NCBI GenBank assembly: GCA_013399115.1
Contig: VXAA01000962.1
Span: 217,837 to 281,836 of the forward strand
Length of the DNA: 64,000 bases
DNA from: Anseranas semipalmata
Lineage: Eukaryota; Chordata; Aves; Anseriformes; Anseranatidae
Direction of reading: 5' to 3'
Shown here: one piece after another, positions 39,601 through 51,675 of the stretch
Position numbering within the stretch: the first letter of the stretch is position 1
Layout: each line of letters begins with the position of its first letter
Made by a program: the position numbers and the translations under genes
Notes under the pieces: generated by a model
Databases searched by the model: none
What the model was told of the DNA's origin: nothing
What the model saw: only the letters and a program-made list of their open reading frames with translations

Positions 39601-40125
39601 GCATTCCACCAGGAAGGACAGAGACCCACCAACACCGCCAACAGCCTGCTGGATTCTGAAAGCCCAAGTCCACATCTCAGCACAGAACATGTCGCCAGTG
39701 GTTATTCCGTGATCAAAGCAAGGCCTGCTCTCTCAGGTCAAGCTTCCTTCTGCAGGTGACAACCCTTCCTGAAGAAGCTACCAGATACATGTGCACAAAG
39801 ATGTCCAACCTTCCACACGTGCAGGTTTACACTTATTTTCTCACCTTGTTACACTGTTCTACTGCCTGGCTGCTATTCAGATTTACAGCAGACTAACACT
39901 ATTAACCCTGAGACAATCCTTGGAACAAAGCAAGATAATATACGGTAAAGACTCCTGCAGAAACATTTACCCTATAACAGGTCATGTTCCAAACTGCATG
40001 TGCTGATCTCATAAGCAGTTTTACTGGAACAGAAAAGCTAACTAGAGTTTATTTTACCTCTATCACTTCTCCTGCAGAAAAGGAAGCTTTCTAGCTCGCA
40101 TTTTGAAAACACAGCACATTTTTGG
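39601..40125. other. Intronic sequence, no gene recognised
   Basis: May include the unidentified tail of the SINE-like sequence; otherwise nothing recognisable. Confidence 0.4.
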
Positions 40126-40162
40126 AAAAAAAAAAAAAAAAAGGAGGAAAAAAAAGAAAAAA
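40126..40162 (+). repeat. A-rich low-complexity tract
   Basis: Seventeen adenines followed by GGAGG and further A runs. Confidence 0.85.
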
Positions 40163-43100
40163 TACCAACAAGATGAGTTTTGAAATTTACAGTCCATACG
40201 GAATGTTCTGCTCTAATTTATTTCCTTTCATAAGCGGAAAGAAAGCCGATTTTAAAGTTTAGAAGAGAGACAGCCAGCACCTTCGTTTTCTGGTTGGGAG
40301 GAAATTACAGCCAGCAGAGGTAACAAAAGGGAATGTTGACGCTGAATGCACAGAACGGAGCAGAAACGTCTCTAGGTATTACAGCTAAATCATGCAATAC
40401 TTAGAAAGCTCCATCACTATGCTGACCTATACCCAGACAGTTCTAAAGGTAAGAACTGCTGTGAGACAGCTGGATTTAAAATGTTTTCTTCTTCAGTTGC
40501 AACATGATTCCACTGCTAGTGTTGGTATTTTTATTTTTCCTTTTAAACAAAAAGTCCAATCATTGTTGCTGTATAACAAAGAATGAAGCCTTTACAGCTG
40601 CATTCACCAAAATAGCCCATTTCTCCTGAAGAAAAAGTTTTAAGGGTTCTGAAACACCTATCTTGGGAAAGAGGATCCCATAAAGGAAAACTGTAAGTGC
40701 ACATCAATATAATTCAATGCAATATGCAAATGGACATCTGAAATTTCTTTTGATAGCCTTAATAGAGCAGTTTTCACAAAACTCTTGTAACCCAGCTTCT
40801 TGCCATCCTCTTTGAGGGGAAAAATCTAGTTGTGTATACATGTGTGTAAATAAAACCAGGTAAGAATAAAAGAGTCACAAAACCATGAAAGACACATGTC
40901 AACTCAACCCATCAAACCAGAGACAGGGAGTTCAAAACCAAGCAAAACTACTGCTACTACAAAACATCATTGATACATATTTAGCTGAAAGAAATGAAAA
41001 TGATGTATTTTTCACCTGTTATGCAGCAGGTACAATTTATTGGGAATGGTACATGTACATGGTTTTGTAGTAGTTCAAAACCTCAAAAATTAAAGTAATT
41101 TACATACATTTTCCAGGTTCATATTTTGGAGTAGAAATTGGAAGGCACACAGACCAACAATTGGATACCGACATTTAAATTTCTAGAGCTCCCCAGTCGC
41201 CCTAAATTTTAGGGATGGACAAACCTTAAATAATTTATTGGTGTAAGGGACAGATTGATCCTTTTGAAATGAAAGTAGGGCAGAAAACATCACGAGCATA
41301 TATTTCCAATACTTTAAAATACTCACGACTTCTCCCGTTAATGGTTCAATAAGAAACAAAAGCAAGACAATAATTAGAAAATAAATAACGTTATTCTTTC
41401 GCCTCCTCTCTATGTCACGTTTTCATATCAGGAATTATGGCATGAAACAGTTTATATCACAGCTCTACTGCATACTTCTGTTCCTTTTTTGACATGAAGT
41501 AAACATATAAGGATACTCTGAAGAATCAGCCTGTAAATTGTCTTTGACATTTGATTTCTTTTTTCCATACACATAACTTTTATTTCTGACAGGTGGTAAG
41601 AAAAGGGGATCATTTCCTTTTTAAGTAACACAAAGCATCAGACTCTCTGCCAGTAGATGCATGTAGTTTTCACTGTCTTCGCTACATCAGTTCGCACCAG
41701 CTAACAGTCTATCTGAACAAGTTAAAAATTATCCACTACCACAAACCTGATGATAAATATTCTGATACTTTTTAGAAATAGTTTTTTCCTAAACTTTAAG
41801 TTAATGAACATTAAACTGTATTTTATGACAGTTGGATGATGGAGAACAGATGTTGAGCTAAAATTTCATTTGCCAAATGTCAGCTCAGAACATGTATGTA
41901 AAACTGCAGTATTAGTAATCCAAACTACACAGTGAAAACAATGGAAAAAATTGTCAATTACTTCAATGCCTGCCAACCATTTTTCTTGGACTTCAGATGG
42001 AAATCCTGTCTGAACTGAAGAGTCTAGAAAATAATGTTCAGTTTTAGAAACTCTAATTGCTTATTAGGATAAATGTCTTCTGTTCTGGGCATCTACGTTT
42101 CATCCTGAACTGACTGACATACAGCAAACACTATTCAAAAGCCTGCAATTAACATGCTTTTGTCTTGCAGTTTGCTCTGCCAGTGAACCTTTGTTTGGAC
42201 CTCTGGTTGGACAGGTAGGCTTAGTGTCTGAAAATTATGCCTGCCACTCTCCTCAATGACTATGCAAGACATTGGGAAAACCAACCAACCACAAAAGCAG
42301 CAACAGCTCTGTAAAGAAGCTCAAGATTTATCAGTTGCTCAAGTCCATTTACTGGCCTACATGTTTCTTTTTTCTTGCTGTATTAGATACAAATTATAAC
42401 CCTTTGAAGAATACAATGAAACTTGACACAGCTATTGAAAGTTGTTCTTATATCTGAGACTTATTCTCGTTTCCCTAATTAAAGCCACTACTTACAATTG
42501 TAACTCCCATGTGCTAGCCTATATCTGTCCGTCCTTAACATTTTTTCAAGCATCTGGAATGTCTTCCATCCCCTCCTTTCAACGCTTGTTCTTTATCCAA
42601 GATTTTTCTGTCCATAGAAATCAACGTTAACGGTCTTATGATCACCTTTGTTTCTTTTCTCCAAACTCTTTCCAATATTTGAATGATCAGCAGCTACTAT
42701 GGCCAACAACTAGTTTCACAAAGCAGTCTGCCTTAGGTGGACTATAGCTTCTGGGGACAAAAAGACACAACATAATCAGTTGTGCTCTTGACATTGCTTT
42801 ATAAGAAGTATTCTCCACCAACAAGTAAGAGCAGCAATATTAAGTGATGGACACCACACACAATCTCATTCATTTGATCCAGGGACTAAGTATAACACAA
42901 ACCTCTTTTGCAGAAGTGATTTTGTGAAAAATCCGAATCCATTTAATAGTGATCATAACAAAAGGGTATTTAATGACTCCCTCTAAGAGTTTATCAAGTT
43001 CAATTTATACCTGGATGTCTACTCGCTGCTACTTTACCTACAGAAATCAATACTCATGAACGCACAAATGATCACAACACAATAAAGAAGAAAAAAAACA

Positions 43101-43698
43101 GCCAAATGAAAAATATGCAGGAGAAAATCTTTTACAAGCACGTTTCATAGACAGTAACTATCAGTTTCAAAGTGATAGCAGATCAACTAAACAGAGATGA
43201 CCTTTTATTTTAAATAGACCTAATATCTAGCACCTGTAGAGATATTGTAAATATGTCTTTCTTGTGTATTGGGAATAGTACCTTCAGTAACACCACACAT
43301 TTCCTAAGAACATTTCATATGGATTACAGTCATTTTTCCTTGGGTTTAGTGTACTCCTAAAGCAATTTTCTTTAAGTTTGAAAATGAGACATTTACAAAG
43401 CAAAGCTTTTTTTCTTTCATGAGCTTTTATATTCTGGAATACAAATATATCAAAACATCAAGGTTTCAGAAAAAGACTGTTTCCCTCTGGTTACCAATGT
43501 TTGTTCTGGGGCAAGGGGGAGAACGGGAGGAATTGAGTTTATATTTTTTCAAATTTCTGGAGGAATATCAAAAGCTAAGGAAAAATGTTGAAGACGGAAG
43601 TTTTCTCAATAAAGTAAAACTCTGTAATAGCTGTAGTGGCTGTGAGCCGTGATATTTCTGATGTGCCATAAAATTTAGCTGCTATTGGGTTCCTGGCA

Positions 43699-43716
43699 AG
43701 AGAGAGCGAGAGAGAA
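43699..43716 (+). repeat. (GA)n short microsatellite
   Basis: AGAGAGAGCGAGAGAGAA, a near-perfect GA array of about eight units with one C interruption. Confidence 0.75.
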
Positions 43717-43860
43717 CTGCTATAATGCTAAACACGTAGAGAGATCAGCTTGTGAATATTGGGTTTTTAATGCAGCAAGAGAAGTCTTTACAAATTGTTA
43801 CTTAAACACCTCCACCATTTTTGTTGGGGGTAAATTTTTTGGTTCTCTTATCACGTAACA

Positions 43861-43878
43861 TAAATAAATAAATAAATA
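43861..43878 (+). repeat. (AAAT)n microsatellite
   Basis: Four and a half TAAA units. Confidence 0.85.
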
Positions 43879-44670
43879 GTTCATACCATCTGCCACAAAA
43901 AAGAAAAAAAGAAAAACTTGTATAAATTAACATTTATGATGGGTTTAAACTTAAGTTACCAAAAATACCTGCTCTCTCTTCCATCAGAAAATTAAAGAAA
44001 ATCACCAAGTGCATCAAGGACTGCAGTCAGCATTTCCATTACTGTTACCATGGAATTCAAAGCATATGCCAGAAAACTCTCTCTGTAATCCGTCTGTCTG
44101 TGTGTCTGCTTAGCATATACGTGGCTATAAAGTTTCCCCTTCTACCCTTCTTAGGCACATGACTGACAGCAACGCTGTAAGTTGTGCTATGTATTAGAAA
44201 AGCATGTGCAGTAAAAATTATTTCTGGAAAGCTGTAGCACATACATTCTGCTACCACGTACTGGCATTAGAAACCTGCACCAGACACAGGGCAAAGCACA
44301 AACCTGACCACAGGCTGTTTCACATTGCTCAGTCTCATTGTCTAGTACCAGAATATCCTTTTATGCAGCTTTTGTGAATACTAATTGCAGAAAAACCAAC
44401 AACTGTAACAACTCCTGCCAAGAAGTGACTTGAAAGTTCAATCCAAAATGGTTAGAGTCAAAACAGTCATACCACTGCTTCCATTTCCAGAGAAAGTTAC
44501 TTCCCAGAAGATTCTGAGGAGTGCCACTACTGAAAGCAGGCTAAACATACATATCCAAGACCACGCCTATCACGACGTTTCAAAGAGCTCATGAGAGCCT
44601 TCCAAGGTAAAGCATTAGAACAAAATTGTTATAGAAACAAAATGTTATACTTACAATCAGGTTTCAGGTT

Positions 44671-44700
44671 TTTGTTTTTGTTTTTTTTGGGAGGGGGGGG
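44671..44700 (+). repeat. T-rich run joined to a G run, close downstream of the CTNND2 exon
   Basis: TTTGTTTTTG and eight Ts run into GGGAGGGGGGGG. On the transcribed strand this is a C run followed by A-rich sequence, about 90 nt after the donor of the 253-nt exon. Confidence 0.85.
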
Positions 44701-44784
44701 TGATATTCAGTAGTGGAAACACACAAAGCAAACTGCAATTTCAAACCTCTGCACAAACAAGAAATAGTAGACAATTAAGGTTTC

Positions 44785-44790
44785 ACCCAC
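44785..44790 (-). promoter_or_regulatory. CTNND2: 5' splice site (donor) of the 253-nt CTNND2 exon
   Basis: The minus strand reads CCCAG/GTGGGT directly after the codons for IQKDP. This agrees with the known exon join inside an arginine codon just before the ARM domain. Confidence 0.85.
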
Positions 44791-45043
44791 CTGGGATCTT
44801 TCTGAATGCTATCAATGGAAGGTGACCTAGCCAAGGTCCCCTCGGGTGGGATGGCTGGCCCAGATTTGCTGTATGGTGATTCAACAGAAGGACAATACTG
44901 CAGCTGTCGGTAGGGGTCTGCGTAATTGGAGGCTGGGCCTGCAGCATAGCTGGCCCTCTGGAAGGTCGCGGTTGCGTTCTGTGTGCCGTGTTGACTGCCT
45001 GTGCGCTGTAAGGGTACGGAGTCGACACCAGGGGAAGATGGGG
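44791..45043 (-). CDS. CTNND2: CTNND2 (delta-catenin) internal exon, 253 nt, immediately before the ARM domain
   Basis: This is the next exon of delta-catenin after the one at 61282-61476. Its first two bases (CC) join the final G of the upstream exon to make an alanine codon; 83 full codons follow and it ends with AG, the first two bases of an arginine codon completed downstream. The peptide runs [17 protein letters not shown], then [19 protein letters not shown], and ends [13 protein letters not shown], the conserved lead-in to the first armadillo repeat in delta-catenin and its relative p0071. It is disordered and Ser/Tyr/Pro-rich, with several SP or SxxS sites. The minus-strand acceptor is a good pyrimidine tract ending CCTGTCGTAG and the donor is CCCAG/GTGGGT. 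Compared with my memory of the human protein, the stretch around QNATATF is slightly diverged and about one alanine shorter. Because its phases differ (1 in, 2 out), skipping it would shift the frame. Identification is very secure. Confidence 0.95.
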
Positions 45044-45075
45044 CTACGACAGGAAAGTAGGGACAAAGTAAAAAA
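45044..45075 (-). promoter_or_regulatory. CTNND2: 3' splice site (acceptor) of the 253-nt CTNND2 exon
   Basis: On the minus strand a T/C-rich run (ATTTTTTACTTTGTCCC, then TACTTTCCTGTCGTAG) precedes the exon start CCCCATCTTCC. The frame stays open for more than 150 nt upstream because this pyrimidine-rich intron translates to hydrophobic residues; that extension is not coding. Confidence 0.85.
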
Positions 45076-47820
45076 TTGAGGACCTGTTCACAGAAATGGT
45101 TAACCAGGTCTAGGCAGAGGAAAAAAAAACACACACATATAAAACAGGGGTTCAAAAAGAATGAGAAAAAAACAAAACAAACAAAGAACATTGTCATTTT
45201 CAAAACCACTGAAGTAAACAACTGTCAAACGTATTTCTAAATGACATGCCACTTCTGGACTAGTGGGTCTCTACACCAGCCAAACAGCCCATAACAGCGC
45301 TTTTCACTTGGGGTTTTACTTGCACTAACCTGGAACAAAAAGACTGCAGAAAAACCATGGGACTAGTCAAACTAGAATTTACAAACACCACCAAGTGAGG
45401 CTTTTGCAGTCCTTCGAGAGGTGGACGGAAGGCAGAGCCACCAGCAGAAGGAAAATCAGATCAGGCTCAGGAGGCCAAACAGAGATGGATGGCTCTACGG
45501 CAGAGCAAGTAGACAGCCATGGCCAGCTCAAATTTATAGTCCTGGTATCCGTGAAACAGGTAAAACCAGACACCTGCTACTGACAGTTGCTGTGTACACT
45601 TCAGTAACCTTTTTTTTTCTTCTTCATATTTCACCATGAATAAGACTTAGAGCACGGCTACTGCTCCCAGAGTCTGAAAAAGAGCCAAGTATGAGGTGAC
45701 CACGTAGATGTCTTAATGCAACAACGGTTGTGCACCGAGTTCAAGATTATTGTATTAACAGTTTTGAGCAGCTTACTTACAGATTTAAACTGACTTAATG
45801 CTTTTGTGACTCAAAAATCTTACTAATCTCCCTTGCAGCCCACTATCAGCGTAATAGGGATATGGTCACCTCTGTGATTCTTATTAAATACGCAATATTT
45901 TTGAACCAAAGTCCAGTTAACGGCAATAGGCTTTGCACTGTAAGTGCTAGAGGAGCACCACCCACGTGATCTCTGGCCTGGAAACAAACACAAATTAAAA
46001 GCTGGCTTGGACTGTCTGAAGTGGCAAGTAAATTCCTCGTGGCTCCCACTTCCCCCTGGCCCAAGACCCCAAGAACACTTTCGCAAGCAGGAGTGGGCCT
46101 AGGTTCAGGATTATTTTTAGCTAGGTCGAATTCATACACAAAACCATAGGCAAAATTGCATATTCAAGTGACAGGTTTTCTTATAATATTTCCCAAACCT
46201 TTCTTCTTAACATGCACATTGACACTTGACACTTTAGGATAGTAAACATTTTTAGTATGTTATAGATCCATGAAAGGGACTTCATGCATTTTATCTTGAA
46301 GTGTCAGCAAATGAAATACATTGAGCTTAAAATACAGTTACTGCAGTTTTGTCTGAGCTAGTACTCGCCAGAGGTTACAACATCTGAACATTTCAAATTT
46401 GTATCAAATTCTGCCTTTTCATTTTTTCCTGTGGTTCTGAAGTATATTGCTTTAACAAGTATGATCTTATAAGTTTGTTACAAACATATATACGTGGGAT
46501 TACCTTCACATAAATATTCAGCAACATTTTAAAAGCACTGTTTTTAATTGCTTGTATATAATTCCTTGAGAAATGAGTAATAAGACACATACAGACCTTT
46601 TCGTAAAACTGCATCAGTTAAAATGCAAGAACATTAGCATACTGAAACATCCCATGCACAAGTCATGCTAAATTCAATATTACGAAGACACAAGAACAAC
46701 ATCACCTTTTAACAGAAAATAGACATAATTCAAACCCAAATTTGGTACCTTATGAAAAAAAGTGAAAAAGTTAGAGAAGATACTGGAAATATTTTCAAGT
46801 GAAAAAGCAAAAACAGGGTTGTACGTTGACACAGCATGCTTTTAAGTATTGTCAATAAGCAGAATATCCTGCTAGCTGTTGACACGGGGAATTGCACAAA
46901 AACCCTACAACAGTAGCACTGCTGAAAACAAGAACTCATTGTAATGTAGATTGCCTTGCAACATATTCCAACGTATTTCCCTTTGTTTCCTTCGCAAGGC
47001 AGATCAATGGAAATTGTGTTTGTTTTTAATTTCTTTAAAAACTTTTCTTTCCATTTTCTCATTTATCTTTTTTATCAAAATAGGTATTTATATGAACTGA
47101 AACTAGCTGTCACCCTAACACCTACGTGCTTTTTGAGTCACTGTGATTCATTTCTCAAATTATCTTCCTAACAGACTGTTACTTCCTTTTGAATTTTATC
47201 ACAATGAATACAGAACTACCAGAGTTAGAATATGAAAATGAAACAAATCTATGATTTAGCTAAACATCCACATATCAGCTTGTTTGGTCAATGTTAGACA
47301 GATCAATTTGGAAAAACAAAAACAAAAAACCCCACTCACTTTAGAATAACTTCTACATTTAACTGGAGTAGAGTCATGGACTGTAAAACGTTAAGCTCTA
47401 GTAGACATTTTTACATTAATAGTTTCAAGTAGAACTGAAGCAAAGACATCTACCAAGCCATTACTGCTGCTTAAGTAAAATCTTTCAGCAGACGGATTTA
47501 TTAATTGAAGTGTGACTCTTTAGTCTGTGACAAAGATTGTGTTTACTGAAAACTGCCTTTGATTTAGGATATTTAAAGAGCAAAGTCATAGATATGACTA
47601 TCCAAAAAAATAAAGAGCAGAAGTCCATTTGCATCACCCAGCAACATCTAATCTTCAGCGAGCACAGGGTAATCTGCAGGCACATGCAACAGACCGGAGA
47701 GTGTTCGTGTACCAGCTACATTTGCAGATGTTTGTGCAACCTTTTTATGTGTTTTTAAATCAAAGACACTTACTGTTCCTCTAACTTTTGCATTTGACTT
47801 CTCTCCTCCCAAACCAAAGT
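45076..47820. other. CTNND2: Intronic sequence upstream of the 253-nt exon
   Basis: Mostly AT-rich and unremarkable. It includes an exon-like open segment on the plus strand (45410-45559), described separately; the remaining frames are chance. Confidence 0.4.
45410..45559 (+). other. Exon-like open segment opposite to CTNND2 (150 nt)
   Basis: An acceptor-like CTTTTGCAG ends at 45409 and a donor-like AAACAG/GTAAAA begins at 45560. The 150 nt between are GC-richer than the flanks, a multiple of three, and free of stops in at least two plus frames. No protein family is recognised, the opposite strand is also open, and no neighbouring plus-strand exon is known, so it may well be chance. Confidence 0.2.
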
Positions 47821-48120
47821 CAGGTACAGCTGTAACCACACAGCGACACCGCGACCAGAACTGGCTCACCATGGGCGAGACACAGCGCTACCTGAGCAAG
47901 GCCCAGGGCTTCGTCCCAGCAGGGGAAGAGAGGGAGGAGAGGAGTTGTAGCAGAAGTGCTGCTCCAGGAGAAACGTGCCAGCCAGCAGCCCAGCCTTCCC
48001 GGGACCTGGCCTGGTCAAAGCAGGAACATGGCCAAACCATTGCTGTTGCCCTGGGCCTATTCTGCCTCTGCACACCTCTGAAGGTAAAACCAAAAGTTGT
48101 GACCAGACTGTGAAGAGGTA
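47821..48120 (+). other. GC-rich segment with an 80-codon Kozak-context ORF
   Basis: A plus-strand ATG at 47871 sits in an ideal Kozak setting (CTCACCATGG) and opens an 80-codon frame to 48113, MGETQRYLSKAQGF.... A donor-like CTGAAG/GTAAAA occurs near 48080. The peptide is Arg/Ser/Ala-rich with no known domain. Overlapping frames on the minus strand are equally long, so base composition alone could explain this. Confidence 0.2.
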
Positions 48121-49384
48121 GGCCTAGTTTTGTGGATACCTTCACCTCCAAAGTTCTCTTTAAAGAGAAGTCTTCAGTAGTCCCAAAACTGAGAAGGAGA
48201 TCAGGATTAAAAACAAAGAAACAAAATGTCTCAAAATTTTATTTCTTCTTGCTCATTTCTTCTTTCTAGTCACTACACATGAAAGCATATCATTTTGGAT
48301 AGTGATTGCAGCCCACCCTTTCTAAAAACTTCCATGGCAATTCACTGCTAAATTCACAGATAAAAAAGTTTCAGAAACTCTTGGCTAACTGCAGCTGGGT
48401 CTCAGGAACCGCTGGGCAAGAGCGCAGCTCCTTCCAGCAGCCCCCTCCACACAGGGACAGGGACCGCACACTGCAAACCTGGGGCTAGCTGGCACAGACA
48501 GTAAGTCCACAGCATCCACTCTGCGCTGCAGTTAGCAGGCACTGGATACAACAACAACGTGTTCAGAATGCCAGTAAATCCCTACGCATTCATGCTATTT
48601 CAAACTTCAGTTCAATACAAGAACAATGCTTGAAGAGGAGAATTTTAATTTGGGGTTGCGAAAGGGGTTTCACCAAGAAGTTCCAAAGTGAACATTTCAA
48701 ACTGCTCAAACCAAGAACTACAGTCTCAGTGAAGAGATTTCAATTTGCCACCTAAAGACTGCTTTTAAGATTTTTAGTTTGGCAAGTCATTAATACCTTA
48801 AAATTCCTATTTCACTACTGCAGCACCAAAAATCATAACCCCAGAAAACTGAGAGTCTAGGATACCATACAAATATTTAATACGTTCTTACAAATTTTTG
48901 CCCAAAACAATAAAAAGCCACTGTTAACTACAGTGAAAATTCTCCAACAACCTGATATATTATGGTTCTCTTGACTGCAGAAACAGAATGTAGAAGACCC
49001 AGCCTATATCATTTCCTACAGCTTTTGCTTAGTATCAAAGATAAAGCAACTTTTATATTATATTAACATTGAAAATTTAAGTGCATCTCTAAATGAACTC
49101 ACAGGCTCCTAATGAAATATTCAACTCAGAAATTCACTTTTAGATCACGTATGTTAGTTTCAAATCTGTGACATCTCAGAAAAGCAAGCAAAACCCAAAA
49201 TCAAGAATGTGTTGATTTAGGCAGGGAGAGTATTGCACCACACCTAAGCATCTTAGGGAGACCAAATACACGTAAGAACTGCTAAGAAGTTCAGACTTTC
49301 TAAGTCAGAGGGAATTTTGTTCAGTTAACGTATATAAGATCAGACCTTCAGAAGGGATAAAATCACATATGAGACTTATCTTAC
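48121..49384. other. Intronic sequence, no gene recognised
   Basis: A small GC-richer patch around 48390-48540, otherwise AT-rich and featureless. Confidence 0.4.
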
Positions 49385-49592
49385 TACACCTTCTTGCTGC
49401 TCGTAAGATTTGGTCTCCAGACCCCTCACCAACTTCATTGCCCTTCTCTGGACACTCTCCAGCACCTCGATGCCCTTTTTGGAGTGAGGGGCCCAAAACT
49501 GAACACAGGACTCGAGGTGCGGCCTCACCAGAGCCGAGTACAGGGGGACAATCACTTCCCTAGTCCTGCTGGCCACACCGTTCCTGACGCTG
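49385..49592 (-). mobile_element. CR1 LINE, internal ORF2 fragment (about 200 bp)
   Basis: The minus strand keeps an uninterrupted ORF2 segment: [20 protein letters not shown], then [18 protein letters not shown] and [11 protein letters not shown]. Both the 5' part and the CR1 3' tail are absent, so it was cut down at both ends after insertion, or is a piece of a copy broken by later deletion. It is close to the CR1 consensus as I remember it, implying a relatively young copy. Sense orientation in the CTNND2 intron. Confidence 0.88.
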
Positions 49593-49716
49593 CACTAATG
49601 TATCCTTTCATTTCAATTTTCTCAGAGCATTTTTAAATTTGACATTAATTGTTACAAAGTTGAATGTTCTTTTGCTTAGAAACTGATGTTCCTCCACCAA
49701 TTCTTTCTGCACTATG

Positions 49717-49744
49717 AAAAAAAATATATATATAATATATATAT
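49717..49744. repeat. (TA)n microsatellite
   Basis: An A run followed by about ten TA units with one slip (AATA). Confidence 0.85.
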
Positions 49745-51675
49745 TGCTTCCTCCATTTCTGAGCTACTCCTCCGTTTACAGAACAACTAGTACCTGGTCA
49801 CTCTGAAGGCTTCTTTTGTCTATATTGTTCCATTTCAGTTTGCACATTCTTACACTATGTCTTGCCTCCCCGTTGTGCTTACTTTTTCTTTGAAATACAT
49901 ACGTTTTTTTTTCCCCCCTTTTAATGAACAGTTCCACTGTGGGAAGATACACACTGATACTGCTTAACCCTTAACATATAGAATAATTTTCTTAATCACC
50001 AATTTAGACTTGGCATTTCTTTACAAGTAATCATTTTATTTATGAGTTCAAATATGTGATTAGCGAGTATCAATCTGAAATCACCCATTTCCATTAGGGT
50101 TTGCAATGGCAATGAATACAAACCTTATGAACGAAGACATGTAAAAGGATATTTGTACCTCTAAAAAAGTTTTAATGAAGAAATAGGCACAAAACTAATT
50201 CAGTTAACTACAATACTAACAGAATTTGTATCTTAGCAATCTGTATTTCATTTTAATAGATAGGGTACCTAAAATGAATGAGTTCCAATAAATGTTTGTT
50301 GCGGTGTTCAGTAAGTCTTCAATGAAACCTGATGAAGTCAGACCTTGAACGCAGCCTCTTCCTCAGACAGGTCTGTTACAAGGCTTCACTGCTGTGCCCA
50401 ACCTCACATCCCCACACCCACAACCTTTGCAAAATCTATATCCGTCCCTCCAGTTGTCCTTTACCATCAGGTTCCAAAGTTACGGGGTGCCCATCACAAT
50501 AATACAGTCTGCATCTCAAAAGCTTATATCGCTAAAGCATTATTTTGAGATCCATGTAGTTTTCTGAGGGGACACTAAGATTTTATGCAGATATCAGGAT
50601 TCTCCAAGCAGCTACATATATTTGCAGTTATTTCAGATTCCCAACTCTGCTTCAGGAGAGGAGTGAATTCCTTCCTTCTTTGCAACCAAGCCATGACTTT
50701 CTGAAGTTTTCAATATTAAAAAAAAAATTCCTCTCCACCTTCAGAAACTGACTGCATTTTAAGACTGCAAGATTTTAATCTCCACTAACTTATGCAGCTT
50801 GCCTTCTCAGACTCTCAGATTTCTAGAATGTTTCAACATGCTTCTCTGCACAAAAAACGTGGTGTGTCAACATAATGTGATAATCAGATGCCAACTTTGG
50901 CTGCTAAAGGTATTCTGCAAAGATCTTTTCTCAGATCACCTCTAGTCTCTCTGAATTGCACCCCTCAATTTGGGGAGAACATGCAGCTTAATTCATTTGT
51001 TACAAGATCATTTAAATAGAGCAAGTATCAACTGCCAATGCCCTTGAAAGCAATTGCCTTTTCAGACTTTGAGATATTAAAATTCACGATGCCCGTTTTC
51101 TCACTGGAGATAAATTTCAACCCTGAGCAATGGCACAACGGAAGACATATACATCACTTTAGTCCTCTGTAGTACAACATGGTTTCTTTCGCCTTCTGCA
51201 GGTGGAATAAAATGACCATAACCATTATAAAACCCGATCAAAGCAAAAACACACAGCCAATACTACTGAGCGTAGACAAGCAACTAAATTTCTGCCTCTA
51301 CTCCAGATTTACCTTCTCTTGAAATCCCTCCATTAAAAGTTTCCTTTCCAGCTGGCCAGCATAAAACAGAACACATGGACCAAAGTCACAATTACTATCA
51401 CAAAATGTTTAAAAAAAAACAAAAAAAAACAAAACAGACCAACAGATAAAAAAATTTCTAGCATTTGGTGGAAACTTGTCTTCTCCTTCAGATTTTGACT
51501 TCTTCCTATTAAGTACACTATAATCCCAAGTTATAAAATGGTTATTAGTGATTATTCTTTAAGAGACCTTAATGAGCTTCAGCTATTTTAATTAATGTTT
51601 TCCACTCTGGAATACAGAGTTATTTTCTTAGTAAGTTAACCATAGTTGTATTCCAGTATCAGGCCATGAATCTAG
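49745..51675. other. AT-rich intronic sequence, no gene recognised
   Basis: Chance ORFs only; the A-rich CAAAAAAAAA repeat at 51411-51435 is the only simple repeat of note. Confidence 0.45.
51411..51435 (+). repeat. (CAAAAAAAAA)n A-rich repeat
   Basis: Two blocks of nine adenines, each followed by C, then CAAAAC. Confidence 0.8.

Larger units (their letters stand above)
40163..44670. other. AT-rich intronic sequence, no gene recognised
   Basis: Chance ORFs only, with a GA repeat (43699-43716) and an AAAT microsatellite (43861-43878). Confidence 0.45.
1..44790 (-). other. CTNND2: CTNND2 intron downstream of the 253-nt exon (at least 44.8 kb, continues past the window)
   Basis: This sequence follows the donor at 44785-44790 on the minus strand. 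The next expected coding sequence, starting around EFGWRDPELPE of the first ARM repeat, was not found, so the intron very probably runs out of the left end. Large introns are known for this gene. It holds most of the LINE remnants in the window. Confidence 0.75.

Noticed and set aside
1..44790. Next CTNND2 exon (first ARM repeat, EFGWRDPELPE...)
   Set aside because: No matching coding sequence was seen on the minus strand. A short exon could have been missed by eye; a TBLASTN search with delta-catenin would settle it.
44775..45221. Extension of the 253-nt CTNND2 exon upstream to a putative start codon
   Set aside because: The extra residues come from the pyrimidine-rich acceptor region; the AG at 45044-45045 joins in frame with the upstream exon and matches delta-catenin.
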